53,158 nt of DNA from Pseudomonadota bacterium (GCA_018240865.1 JAFEEY010000021.1:3410-56567); one strand, 5' to 3'; shown: positions 27,710 through 35,218, counted from the stretch's first letter. Notes: generated by a model from the letters alone, not told the origin. Program-made: numbers and translations.

Positions 27710-28282
27710 ATGAGACGACTTCCACTTCTGGCGACCATTTTTGTCATTGCCGCCGTGGCGGTGATGATCGGCCTCGGGATCTGGCAGCTGCAGCGGCTGC
27801 ATTGGAAAGAGGAACTGCTCGCCCGATACGCTTCGGCGCAGGGGCTGCCTCCGATCCCGTATCCGGCCGTACCGGACGCTAGGAACCCGCCGCTCTTCCG
27901 ACATTCCAGCGCGATGTGCGTGGCGGTGACTGGCTGGCGCGCGGAAAGCGGTCGTAATCGCAACGACGATGCCGGCTGGGCACATATCGCTTCCTGCCGC
28001 AGCGGCGTGGAAGGGCCGGGCTTTCAGGCCGTCATGGGCTGGTCCGCCAAGCCGGATCAGCCGGAGTGGAAAGGGGGTCCGGTCACCGGCGTCATCGGCC
28101 CCGACCGCGACCATGTCATTCGCCTGATCGCCGCCGATCCGGCGCCCGGCCTGCAGCCTTCCAAGCCGCCCTCGCTGGAGGATGTGCCGAACAACCACCT
28201 GTTCTACGCGATCCAGTGGTTCTTCTTCGCTGGCGCCGCGCTGGTCATCTACATTCTGGCGCTCAGGAAACGCAGCCGCTAA
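27710..28282 (+). CDS. SURF1 family cytochrome oxidase biogenesis protein
   Basis: 190 residues, shorter than the usual SURF1 (about 230-250). One N-terminal and one C-terminal helix flank a periplasmic domain. It begins MRRLPLLATIFVIAAVAVMI with GIWQLQRLHWKEELL, and ends NHLFYAIQWFFFAGAALVIY. SURF1 helps insert or retain haem a in subunit I. A DUF983 gene often found before SURF1 is absent here; a palindromic repeat occupies the gap. Confidence 0.92.
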   Translation: MRRLPLLATIFVIAAVAVMIGLGIWQLQRLHWKEELLARYASAQGLPPIPYPAVPDARNPPLFRHSSAMCVAVTGWRAESGRNRNDDAGWAHIASCRSGVEGPGFQAVMGWSAKPDQPEWKGGPVTGVIGPDRDHVIRLIAADPAPGLQPSKPPSLEDVPNNHLFYAIQWFFFAGAALVIYILALRKRSR

Positions 28283-28295
28283 GGCCCGCCCCATT

Positions 28296-29693
28296 ATGCG
28301 CTATGTGAGCACCAGGGGAGCGGCACCCGCGCTCGATTTCGAGCAGGCATGCCTGGCCGGATTGGCCGCGGACGGCGGGCTGTACGTGCCCGAGGCGTGG
28401 CCGCAGCTTTCGAGGGCCGAGATCGCGGCTCTGGCGGGCCTGTCCTATGTCGAAACGGCGGTGCGGGTGATGCGGCCGTTCATCGGCGATGCGCTGGCCG
28501 ATGATGAGCTCCGGGCGCTCTGTGAGCAGGCCTATGGCCGGTTCGCGCATCAGGCAGTGACGCCGCTCGCCCAGCTCGATGCACAGCATTGGGTACTGGA
28601 GCTGTTCCATGGGCCCACGCTCGCCTTCAAGGATGTGGCGCTGCAGCTTCTGGGCTTGTTCTTCGAGCGCTTCCTGGCCAGCCGCGACACGCATCTGACG
28701 GTGATCGGCGCGACCTCGGGCGATACCGGCTCCGCCGCGATCGACGCGCTGGCGGGCCGCGCCAAGGTCGACATCTTCATGCTCCACCCGCACGGCCGCG
28801 TGTCGGACGTGCAGCGGCGGCAGATGACGACGGTCAAGGCACCCAACGTCCATAATATCGCGATCGAGGGCAATTTCGACGACGCCCAGGCATTGGTGAA
28901 GGCGATGTTCGCCGATCGGGACTTTGCCGGGCGGTTCGACCTCTCCGCGGTCAATTCGATCAACTGGGCGCGGCTGATGGCCCAGATCGTCTATTATTTC
29001 TACGCCGCAGTCCGCCTTGGCGCGCCCGAGCGGCCGGTCGCTTTCTCGGTGCCGACCGGCAATTTCGGTGACGTGTTCGCCGGCTATGTCGCGGCCAAGA
29101 TGGGGCTGCCGATCACGCGGCTGATCGTCGCCACCAACGTCAACGATATCCTCCACCGTGCGCTGTCCGCCGGCGACTATTCGGCGGGCGAGGTGACGCC
29201 CACCGCAGCGCCCTCGATGGACATTCAGGTCAGCTCCAATTTCGAGCGACTGCTGTTCGACCTCGACCCCGCCGCCGTGCCCGACCAGATGGCGGCGTTC
29301 GCGCGCGACCGCGCAATGCGGCTGACCGGCCCGCAAATGCAGGGCGCGGGCGCGATCTTCACCAGTGCGCGGATCGACCCGGACGAAATGGCGCTGGCGA
29401 TGCGCTGGGCCTGCGAGGGCTCCGGTGAAGTGCTCGATCCGCACACGGCGATCGGCCTCGCTGCCGCTCGCGGCGCGGGCCTGCCCGCCGATGTGCCGGT
29501 GGTGACGCTGGCGACCGCGCATCCCGCGAAGTTCCGCGATGCGGTCGAACGCGCGACCGGCGTGCGTCCGTCGTTGCCGCCGCGTGTCGGCGCGCTGTTC
29601 GAGCGCGAGGAACGGTTCGATCTTCTCCCGGCCGAGTTACCGAGCATCATCGAATATATCGCGAGCCGGGCGACCCCCACCCGTTCGGGCTGA
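28296..29693 (+). CDS. thrC: Threonine synthase
   Basis: 465 residues, PLP enzyme converting O-phosphohomoserine to threonine. It opens MRYVSTRGAAPALDFEQA; the PLP lysine is in LAFKDVALQ, followed by TSGDTGSAA, the phosphate-binding loop. It starts 13 bp after SURF1, a conserved neighbour in sphingomonads. The stop codon and last residues (about TRSG) lie inside a palindromic repeat that begins at 29681, so the repeat sets the C-terminus. Confidence 0.95.
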   Translation: MRYVSTRGAAPALDFEQACLAGLAADGGLYVPEAWPQLSRAEIAALAGLSYVETAVRVMRPFIGDALADDELRALCEQAYGRFAHQAVTPLAQLDAQHWVLELFHGPTLAFKDVALQLLGLFFERFLASRDTHLTVIGATSGDTGSAAIDALAGRAKVDIFMLHPHGRVSDVQRRQMTTVKAPNVHNIAIEGNFDDAQALVKAMFADRDFAGRFDLSAVNSINWARLMAQIVYYFYAAVRLGAPERPVAFSVPTGNFGDVFAGYVAAKMGLPITRLIVATNVNDILHRALSAGDYSAGEVTPTAAPSMDIQVSSNFERLLFDLDPAAVPDQMAAFARDRAMRLTGPQMQGAGAIFTSARIDPDEMALAMRWACEGSGEVLDPHTAIGLAAARGAGLPADVPVVTLATAHPAKFRDAVERATGVRPSLPPRVGALFEREERFDLLPAELPSIIEYIASRATPTRSG

Positions 29694-29772
29694 GCTTGTC
29701 GAAGCCCTCCCTTTTTCTTGACTGGGCTGGGGAAAAGAAAAGGGAGGCCTTCGACAAGCTCAGGCCGAACGG
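29681..29772. repeat. Long palindromic repeat overlapping the thrC stop
   Basis: 24-bp arms (29681-29704 and 29749-29772, one mismatch) with the CCGTTCGG...GAGCTTGTCGAAG sequence. The inner region CCCTCCCTTTTTCTT/AAGAAAAGGGAGG extends the stem to about 37 bp. The left arm carries the thrC stop codon. GGAG at the right edge (29771-29774) lies 6 nt before the next start. This is the ACAAGCTCAGGCCGAAC-type repeat seen in many sphingomonads. Confidence 0.85.
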
Positions 29773-29780
29773 AGTTTAGA

Positions 29781-30644
29781 GTGGCCGAATTACAGACTCT
29801 GATTGCCGAGCCCTGGGCCGATTATGGGCTGCTGGATTCGGGCCATGGCCGCAAGCTGGAGCGTTATGGCCGGTTTCGCTTCATCCGGCCCGAGCCGCAG
29901 GCGATGTGGGCGCCGGCAAAAGCGGACTGGCAGGCCGACGGCGCGTTCGTGCCGGGCTCTGACGAGGAAGGGGGGGGGCGCTGGCAGTTCAGCAAGCCGG
30001 TGCCGCGCGAAGGCTGGCCGCTCAAATGGGAGGAAGCGCGCTTCACCGCTTCCTGCACGCCGTTCCGCCATCTGGGCTTCTTCCCAGATATGGCGCCCGT
30101 CTGGGCGTGGATGCGCGGGCTTCAGCCCAAATCGGCGCTCAACCTGTTCGGCTATACCGGCGTCGGCACGCTCGCACTGGCGGCGGCGGGCGCGGAAATG
30201 GTGCATGTCGATGCATCCAAGAAGTCGGTCGAGGCCGCCCGCGCCAACGCCGCCCTGTCCGGCATGGCCGACAAGCCGGCGCGCTGGATCGTCGACGATG
30301 CCGCGAAATTCGTCGCGCGCGAGGTCCGGCGCGGCCGCCGCTATGACGGCATCATCCTCGACCCGCCCAAATATGGCCGCGGCCCCGAGGGCGAAGTGTG
30401 GAAGCTGGAGGAAGGCCTCGCCCCGCTGATCGCCGATTGCCGCAAGCTGCTGGACGGTGATTCGCGGTTCCTGTTCCTGACCGTCTATGCGGTGCGCATG
30501 TCGGCGCTGGCGATCGGCGAGCTGGTGCGCCAGGCCTTTGCCGACCTGCCCGGCCGCGTGGAGATGGGCGAACTCGCCGTCCGCGAGGAAGCGCGCGGCC
30601 TGCTGCTGCCGACTGCGATCTGGGCAAGGTGGCGGAACGATTGA
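29781..30644 (+). CDS. SAM-dependent rRNA-type methyltransferase
   Basis: 287 residues, class I methyltransferase of the RlmI/RlmK-like group. The SAM site is LNLFGYTGVGTLALAAAGAEMVH, and the catalytic DPPKYGRGP motif matches RNA m5C/m2G-type enzymes. The GTG at 29781 is chosen because GGAG lies 6 nt upstream; an ATG-like start at 29718 would translate the palindromic repeat (PSTSSGRTE). The RNA target is unknown. Confidence 0.9.
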   Translation: MAELQTLIAEPWADYGLLDSGHGRKLERYGRFRFIRPEPQAMWAPAKADWQADGAFVPGSDEEGGGRWQFSKPVPREGWPLKWEEARFTASCTPFRHLGFFPDMAPVWAWMRGLQPKSALNLFGYTGVGTLALAAAGAEMVHVDASKKSVEAARANAALSGMADKPARWIVDDAAKFVAREVRRGRRYDGIILDPPKYGRGPEGEVWKLEEGLAPLIADCRKLLDGDSRFLFLTVYAVRMSALAIGELVRQAFADLPGRVEMGELAVREEARGLLLPTAIWARWRND

Positions 30645-30652
30645 AACGTGTT

Positions 30653-30710
30653 CCCCGGCGAAGGCCGGGGCCCAGTTCCGTCCTGACGTGGACCCCGGCC
30701 TTCGCCGGGG
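30653..30710. repeat. Palindromic repeat, perfect 18-bp arms
   Basis: CCCCGGCGAAGGCCGGGG at 30653-30670 and its exact reverse complement at 30693-30710, spacer 22 nt. It has the same core as the repeat at 573-635. It separates the converging methyltransferase and ccmB genes. Confidence 0.85.
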
Positions 30711-30715
30711 AGCAG

Positions 30716-31354
30716 TTAGGTTCGCGCCGCTCTCAGCGCCGCGCCGGCTGCGAACGGGGCGGCGGCGACCAGCAGCAGCGACACCGCCGCGAGCAATTTC
30801 AGCGCCGATCCGCTGCCATCGTTCAGCGCCCCTGCCCCAAAGATCAGCACCGGCACAGCGAGCGGTAACATGAGGAGGCCGCCAAGCGCGCCGGCGCCGC
30901 GCAGGCCGGCGGTCAGTGCGCTGACGGTCAGGCCCAGCGCCGCAAGTGCGGGCGTGCCGATCGCGAGGCCGGCTTCGAGGCGGATCAGCGTACCGCCGTC
31001 GATGCGAAGAAGGGCAGCAGCGGGAAGGACCGACAGCATCAGCGTAGGGCCGAAGCTCAGCCAATGCGCGACCAGTTTGGCGCCCGCGACGGCTTCGTCC
31101 GAAATACCGCGCGCGGCGAGCTGGTCGAGCACGCCATTCAGCCGGTCCGGCTCGATCAGCCGGTCGACAGGGAGCAACGCCGCCAGCAGCGCCGCCATCC
31201 ACAGCACGCCGCCGCCGGTGCGCGCGAGCAGGCTGGCGTCTGGCCCGACCGCGAACGCGAACAACGTCGCGACCAGTAGGAAGAAGACGACCGGCAGCAT
31301 CGCCCCGCCCGCACGCCAGGCTTGCGCCACGTCGCGGCGGATCAGGCTAAGCAT
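30716..31354 (-). CDS. ccmB: Haem exporter membrane protein CcmB
   Basis: 212 residues with six hydrophobic helices and a CcmB-type N-terminus (MLSLIRRDVAQAWRAGGAML), followed by VLWMAALLAALLPVDRL. With CcmA it is part of the ABC complex that works in cytochrome c maturation (haem release from CcmE). The ATG overlaps the end of ccmA by 8 bp. CcmC, CcmD and later ccm genes are not in the window. Confidence 0.92.
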   Translation of the reverse strand: MLSLIRRDVAQAWRAGGAMLPVVFFLLVATLFAFAVGPDASLLARTGGGVLWMAALLAALLPVDRLIEPDRLNGVLDQLAARGISDEAVAGAKLVAHWLSFGPTLMLSVLPAAALLRIDGGTLIRLEAGLAIGTPALAALGLTVSALTAGLRGAGALGGLLMLPLAVPVLIFGAGALNDGSGSALKLLAAVSLLLVAAAPFAAGAALRAART

Positions 31355-31940
31355 CCGCAATCTTCCCGCTCGTCCCGAGCGGGATTGTTCGCATCTGCTT
31401 CAGGTCGATTGCCTGATGAGTAGCCGCCAGCACGATGCCGCCATGGGCTTGATGATTAGCGCATGCCGTTTCAAGCCGCTCGATCGCTTCCGCATCCAGC
31501 CCATTAATGGGCTCGTCCAGCAGCCAGATCGGCGCGCCGCTCGCGATCGCACGGGCGATAGTGGCACGTTTGCGCTGGCCGGTGGAAAGCATGCGCACCG
31601 GGACCGGTGCAAGATGAGACAGGCCCATCGCCGCCATTGCATCGGGCAGCGCAGCGGCGCGGCCATCCAGCCCGGCCCAGAACGCCACCGCCTTTTCGAG
31701 CGGCAGGTCGCGATCGAGCGCAGTGTTTTCGTCGGCAAGCGCGACCGCGCCATTGCGTTCAATGCGGCCCGCCGCCGCGTCGAGCAGACCCGCCGCGACT
31801 CGCAACAGGCTTGATTTGCCGGTTCCGTTGGGCCCGGTGACAATCGCTGCCTGGCCCGCCGAGAGCGCGAAAGATACATCCTCGAACAGCAGCCGTCCGC
31901 CGCGCACGCAGGCGACGTTCTCGAATCGCAGCGAACTCAC
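31347..31940 (-). CDS. ccmA: Haem exporter ATP-binding protein CcmA
   Basis: 197 residues, compact ABC ATPase. Walker A is VTGPNGTGKSS, the signature is LSTGQRKRATIARA and Walker B is IWLLDEPINGLD. It powers the CcmAB complex in cytochrome c maturation. The GTG at 31940 makes a GTGA overlap with the upstream metallopeptidase gene; the frame continues upstream without a better start. Confidence 0.93.
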   Translation of the reverse strand: MSSLRFENVACVRGGRLLFEDVSFALSAGQAAIVTGPNGTGKSSLLRVAAGLLDAAAGRIERNGAVALADENTALDRDLPLEKAVAFWAGLDGRAAALPDAMAAMGLSHLAPVPVRMLSTGQRKRATIARAIASGAPIWLLDEPINGLDAEAIERLETACANHQAHGGIVLAATHQAIDLKQMRTIPLGTSGKIADA

Positions 31941-32338
31941 CCCGCCGAAGCTTCCAGCGCGTGCATGTCGTCGTCGGACAGGCCGAAATGATGCCCGACT
32001 TCGTGCACGAGCACATGCGTGACCAAAGCTTCCAGTGACACGCCGGTCTCCGCCCATTCGTCGAGGATCGGACGGCGATAAAGATGGATGACGTCGGGCA
32101 GCGCGCCGCTGTCCATCGAACTCTTCTCGCCGAGCGGGCGGCCCGAATAGAGGCCCGTCAGGGCGAAGGGGTCGTCGATCTCCATCTGGTCGAGCGTTTC
32201 GTTGTCGGCGAAATCCTCGACGCGGATCACAACATCGCCCAGATGCGCCCGGAAATTGGCGGGCAGCCGCTCCAGTGCCCGCAGCGCCAGCGTCTCGATC
32301 GCCTGCAGGTCGGGCGCGAATATTGCCTCGTCGGCCAT
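31937..32338 (-). CDS. Metallopeptidase family protein (minimal zincin, PF06262)
   Basis: 133 residues. It has the zinc motif HEVGHHFGLSDDDM at its C-terminal end, diagnostic of the PF06262 minimal-zincin family (predicted Zn-dependent protease). The middle contains FALTGLYSGRPLG and PDVIHLYRRPILD, also family-typical. The ATG at 32338 is chosen; a TTG at 32374 could add 12 residues. It overlaps ccmA by 4 bp and is divergent from phhB. Confidence 0.9.
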   Translation of the reverse strand: MADEAIFAPDLQAIETLALRALERLPANFRAHLGDVVIRVEDFADNETLDQMEIDDPFALTGLYSGRPLGEKSSMDSGALPDVIHLYRRPILDEWAETGVSLEALVTHVLVHEVGHHFGLSDDDMHALEASAG

Positions 32339-32373
32339 GCAGGTGACATAGGGCGGAAACGAGGAGAGGGACA

Positions 32374-32667
32374 ATGGTCGAGCAATTAAACGAAGACGAA
32401 CGCGCGGCGGCGCTCGATCGGCTGGGCGATTGGGATTATGACGATGCCCGCGACGCGCTGACGCGGAGTTTCCTGTTCGCCGATTTTTCCGAGGCCTTCG
32501 CGTTCATGACCAGAGTCGCCCTGCTCGCCGAGAAATTCGACCACCATCCCGAATGGTCGAATGTGTGGAACCGAGTCGATATTCTCCTCACCACCCACGA
32601 TGCGGGCGGACTGTCCGAACGCGACGTGCGCATGGCGCAGGCGGTGGAATTGCTGCTTTCTTCTTAA
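32374..32667 (+). CDS. phhB: 4a-hydroxytetrahydrobiopterin dehydratase
   Basis: 97 residues, the usual size for pterin-4a-carbinolamine dehydratase (PCD/DCoH). The motif [27 protein letters not shown] holds the active-site histidines. It regenerates oxidised pterin cofactor after phenylalanine hydroxylation; no phhA is in view, so it may have another use. GAGGAGAGGG precedes the ATG. Confidence 0.92.
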   Translation: MVEQLNEDERAAALDRLGDWDYDDARDALTRSFLFADFSEAFAFMTRVALLAEKFDHHPEWSNVWNRVDILLTTHDAGGLSERDVRMAQAVELLLSS

Positions 32668-32715
32668 GGCTTTGCTGACTCTTTTGCCGCCAAGTTCCGG
32701 GCAAAAGAGGTCGCG

Positions 32716-33132
32716 ATGAAACACCAATTGCAGGAAATGCTGCGCCAGCATGCCGAGCTGCGCGCGCTGGCGAGGGACTATGAGCGCGAGCTCGCCCGGC
32801 CGACGCCTGATCTCCCGGCACTGGCCAAATGCCGTTGGACGCTGGCGCGGCTGGTCTCGGCTCACCTCGCCTATGAGAGGCTGCACCTCTATCCGGCGCT
32901 CGCAGGCCAGGGTGGACGGGCGGCGGATATCGGTCGGGCATTCGCCGGCGAGATGGTGGATCTGGGCGCACAGCTCGGCGAACATGTCCGGAAATGGACA
33001 TCTGATCTGATTGTGTCCGATTGGGCCGGCTTCAGCCGCTCTTCGACGGCGCTCATGATGGATTTGAAAACCCGCATGGACCGTGAGGAGGGGGAGGCCT
33101 ATCCGCTGATACAGGCCGCAAAAGCTGCCTGA
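32716..33132 (+). CDS. Hemerythrin domain-containing protein
   Basis: 138 residues, almost all helical. The HHE-type iron ligands are visible as His in LRQHAEL, HLAYERLHLYPAL and a late DREEGEAYPLI. Such proteins bind a di-iron centre and sense or buffer oxygen, NO or iron. It lies 48 bp after phhB on the same strand. The set of ligands looks incomplete compared with classic hemerythrins, so metal binding is inferred. Confidence 0.72.
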   Translation: MKHQLQEMLRQHAELRALARDYERELARPTPDLPALAKCRWTLARLVSAHLAYERLHLYPALAGQGGRAADIGRAFAGEMVDLGAQLGEHVRKWTSDLIVSDWAGFSRSSTALMMDLKTRMDREEGEAYPLIQAAKAA

Positions 33133-33151
33133 GATCGGCGTAAATTCCGAC

Positions 33152-33168
33152 GAGATTGGCGAAATCTC
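33152..33168. promoter_or_regulatory. Candidate upstream activator site
   Basis: The dyad GAGATT-N5-AATCTC is centred near -92 relative to the predicted start of the sigma-54 promoter downstream. That distance fits an enhancer-binding protein such as PspF. No such activator gene is in the window. Confidence 0.35.
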
Positions 33169-33224
33169 CTAACGATATTTCTTTTAGAGGTGGGAAAAGC
33201 GCCGATTTTCGCGCTTTCCGTGAT

Positions 33225-33241
33225 TTGGCACGCCTTGTGCA
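33225..33241 (+). promoter_or_regulatory. Predicted sigma-54 (-24/-12) promoter
   Basis: TTGGCACGCCTTGTGCA has the invariant GG and GC exactly 10 bp apart, and matches 15 of 17 positions of YTGGCACGRNNNTTGCW. It lies 55 bp before the ATG of the 37-residue peptide gene and would start RNA near 33252. Psp operons in gammaproteobacteria use this promoter class. Confidence 0.7.
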
Positions 33242-33295
33242 AATCCCTTTGTGTCGCCGGGCGGATGGTCCGAACGGCCACAAAGGAGATTTGAA

Positions 33296-33409
33296 ATGAC
33301 CCGCTTTACCTCGCTGTTCGATACCGTCGCTTCGGTCGTTGCCGCTGTTGCCATCGGCACCATGTTCGTTGTCGCCGCTGTCGGCCCCGCCGCGCTGCCG
33401 TTCGCGTAA
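33296..33409 (+). CDS. 37-residue membrane peptide of a Psp-like operon
   Basis: 37 residues: MTRFTSLFDTVASVV, then a hydrophobic helix rich in Ala and Val. AAAGGAG sits 7 nt before the ATG, an excellent ribosome binding site. It lies behind a predicted sigma-54 promoter and 34 bp before a PspC-domain gene with its own AAGGAG. I do not recognise a named family; position suggests an envelope-stress membrane partner. Confidence 0.7.
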   Translation: MTRFTSLFDTVASVVAAVAIGTMFVVAAVGPAALPFA

Positions 33410-33443
33410 CGGCTCCCTGCTTTCAAGATAAGGAGTGAATCCC

Positions 33444-33620
33444 ATGTCTGCATTCCGTCTCGATCGCGGCGCCGCCAAGCTGATGGGCGTGTGCGCGGGA
33501 GTGGGAAATGCGACCGGCATCGACCCGTTCCTGGTTCGCCTTGGCGCCGTAATCCTGCTGCTTGCGCTTGGTCCGGTGATGGTGGCGCTGTATCTGCTGA
33601 CGGCCTGGGCCGCGAACTGA
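33444..33620 (+). CDS. pspC: PspC domain-containing protein
   Basis: 58 residues, little more than one PspC domain: FRLDRGAAKLMGVCAGVGNATGIDPFLVRLG followed by a membrane helix. PspC proteins act in the phage-shock envelope stress response, sensing membrane damage. The ATG at 33444 has AAGGAG 8 nt upstream. No pspA or pspB is in the window; the upstream peptide gene takes their place. Confidence 0.85.
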   Translation: MSAFRLDRGAAKLMGVCAGVGNATGIDPFLVRLGAVILLLALGPVMVALYLLTAWAAN

Positions 33621-33643
33621 AGGTTCACTGGCAAATGGAGCAA

Positions 33644-33670
33644 GGGGCGCTTAAGACAGGCAAGCGCCCC
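33644..33670. repeat. Inverted repeat after pspC
   Basis: GGGGCGCTT at 33644-33652 pairs perfectly with AAGCGCCCC at 33662-33670. No T run follows on either strand, so it is not a standard Rho-independent terminator. It lies 21 bp before the peroxiredoxin gene. Confidence 0.55.
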
Positions 33671-33691
33671 GACGCTCCAGGAGCCTGACCC

Positions 33692-34219
33692 ATGCTTCGC
33701 ACTGCTCTTTGCCTGTCGCTGCTTCTTTCCGCCGCCCCCGTTTTCGCTGCCCTGCCCGTCGGTGCCACCGCGCCCGATTTCGCGACCCAGGGCGCGCTGG
33801 CCGGCAAGCCGTTCGCCTTCGCGCTGAAACAGGCGCTGAAAAAGGGCCCGGTGGTTCTCTATTTCTATCCAAAGGCGTTCACCTCGGGCTGCACGGTCGA
33901 GGCGCACGAGTTCGCCGAGGCGACGCCTGAGTTCAACAAGCTCGGCGCGACCGTGATCGGCATGTCCGGCGACGATCTCGACACGCTCAAGCGCTTCTCG
34001 ACCGAGGAATGCCGCGATAAATTCGCCGTCGCGACCGCGACCAGCGATGTCATCAAGCGCTATGATGTGGCGCTGCCGGTGATGTCCAGCCGCTCCAACC
34101 GCACATCCTATGTGATCGCCCCCAATGGCAAGATCGTCTTCGCCTATTCGGCGATGGCGCCGGAAGGCCATGTCAGCGGCACGCTCGCCGCAGTGAAGAA
34201 GTGGAAAGGCGTTAAGTAG
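33692..34219 (+). CDS. Secreted peroxiredoxin (BCP/PrxQ type)
   Basis: 175 residues. A signal peptide (MLRTALCLSLLLSAAPVFA) is followed by a thioredoxin-fold peroxiredoxin. The peroxidatic cysteine is Cys67 in FTSGCTVE, and Cys107 is a candidate resolving cysteine. It should reduce peroxides in the periplasm. AGGAG precedes the ATG. The gap of about 70 bp from pspC suggests co-expression is possible. Confidence 0.9.
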   Translation: MLRTALCLSLLLSAAPVFAALPVGATAPDFATQGALAGKPFAFALKQALKKGPVVLYFYPKAFTSGCTVEAHEFAEATPEFNKLGATVIGMSGDDLDTLKRFSTEECRDKFAVATATSDVIKRYDVALPVMSSRSNRTSYVIAPNGKIVFAYSAMAPEGHVSGTLAAVKKWKGVK

Positions 34220-34253
34220 GATCGCGGATCGTCGGACGGCGTAACGTGGCGCG

Positions 34254-34529
34254 CTACGGATAGCGCTGGCGCGCGTGCACGACGTTGACGATTTCAACGC
34301 TGTCTGCGGTCACCCGATAGATCAGAATATAGTTCGGATGCACGACCGCTTCGCGCGTGCCCGCGACGCGGCCGGGACGATAGAGGTAGGGATGTTCCGG
34401 CAGCCGTTCGGCACATGCCTCCATCGCGTCGAGCAGGCGCAGCGCGGCTGGCCGATCCCGCTTGGCGATGTAAGTGAAAATCTGCTCGGCATCGTCACGG
34501 GCGCTGTTGCGCCAGACGAGAGTCAGCAC
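34254..34529 (-). CDS. RelE/ParE family toxin
   Basis: 91 residues. Typical features are LVWRNSARDDAEQIFTYIAKRDRPAALRLLDAM, HPYLYRPGRV and a C-terminal LIYRVTADSVEIVNVVHARQRYP. ParE members poison gyrase, RelE members cleave mRNA; the two cannot be told apart here. The GTG at 34529 overlaps the antitoxin's end by 7 bp. Confidence 0.88.
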   Translation of the reverse strand: MLTLVWRNSARDDAEQIFTYIAKRDRPAALRLLDAMEACAERLPEHPYLYRPGRVAGTREAVVHPNYILIYRVTADSVEIVNVVHARQRYP

Positions 34530-34711
34530 GTTTTCGCGTCGTCCGCTTGGCCGGTGACGATGGCGCGGATTTCCGCTATGACCTGATCGTGCGGGATGGC
34601 CGGGCGCGGATCGGCGAGCGATGCTGCGACCTTGTCGCGCAGCCATTGCTCATAGGCGGCCGCCAGTTCCGGCGTCTCGAATTCCGACACGATCGGCGAT
34701 TGCGCGTTCAT
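34523..34711 (-). CDS. Antitoxin of the RelE/ParE pair
   Basis: 62 residues, acidic, starting MNAQSPIVSEFETPELAAAYEQWL and ending in a probable toxin-binding tail. The sequence resembles antitoxins annotated as CopG/stability-determinant type; the family is not certain. The ATG at 34711 has no Shine-Dalgarno and lies just after a -35/-10 pair, as in ccdA. The order antitoxin then toxin is standard. Confidence 0.75.
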   Translation of the reverse strand: MNAQSPIVSEFETPELAAAYEQWLRDKVAASLADPRPAIPHDQVIAEIRAIVTGQADDAKTC

Positions 34712-34717
34712 GCGAAT

Positions 34718-34747
34718 AAGATACTCGAAATCGCGTACCAGTTGCAA
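34718..34747 (-). promoter_or_regulatory. Promoter of the RelE-type pair
   Basis: On the minus strand TTGCAA (34747-34742), an 18-bp spacer and TATCTT (34723-34718) are followed by 6 nt and the antitoxin ATG. The predicted start of transcription coincides with the start codon, so the mRNA may be leaderless. The -10 and its distance to ATG are the same as at ccdA. Confidence 0.55.
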
Positions 34748-34759
34748 ATAGGGCGGGGC

Positions 34760-35218
34760 CTAGCTCTTCACCGTCACGATCGCATCCACTTCGACCGCCA
34801 CGCCCAGCGGCAGCGTGGGGACGCCGACGGCGCTGCGGGCATGCTTGCCGGCGTCGCCGAACACGTCGGCCATCAGCACCGAACAGCCGTCCGCGACCTT
34901 GGGCTGGTCAGTGAAATCGGCGGTCGAGTTCACGAACACGCCGAGCTTCACGACGCGCGCGACTCGGTCCAGCGAGCCCAAAGCCGCTTTCATCTGCGCG
35001 AGCAGCATGATGCCGCAGCTCTGCGCGGCATCGCGGCCGGCATCCACGTCCATATTTTCGCCGAGGCGCCCGGTGATGCGCTGGCCGTCGCGCTGCGAGA
35101 CCTGGCCCGAGATATAGAGGAGCCCGCCGGCTTCGACGGCCGGCACATAGGCGGCGACCGGGGCGGCGGGTTCGGGAAGAGTGATGCCGAGTTCGGCGAG
35201 GCGCTGTTCGATGCTCAT
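34760..35218 (-). CDS. RidA family protein
   Basis: 152 residues, YjgF/RidA fold. It includes GGLLYISGQVSQRDG, RVVKLGVFVNST and the late RSAVGVPTLPLGVAVEVDAI, where Arg binds substrate carboxylates. RidA deaminates reactive imine and enamine intermediates. It overlaps the HAD gene by 4 bp, forming a unit with it and DUF3572. Confidence 0.92.
   Translation of the reverse strand: MSIEQRLAELGITLPEPAAPVAAYVPAVEAGGLLYISGQVSQRDGQRITGRLGENMDVDAGRDAAQSCGIMLLAQMKAALGSLDRVARVVKLGVFVNSTADFTDQPKVADGCSVLMADVFGDAGKHARSAVGVPTLPLGVAVEVDAIVTVKS

Noticed and set aside
28263..29522. 419-codon open frame opposite thrC
   Set aside because: Antisense shadow of an unmistakable threonine synthase gene.
29718..29780. 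Longer N-terminus for the methyltransferase (reads PSTSSGRTE)
   Set aside because: These residues are translated palindromic repeat. The GTG at 29781 has a well-spaced GGAG and gives the family's normal N-terminus.
33644..33670. Possible terminator after pspC
   Set aside because: The stem is perfect but no T run follows on either strand; recorded only as an inverted repeat.
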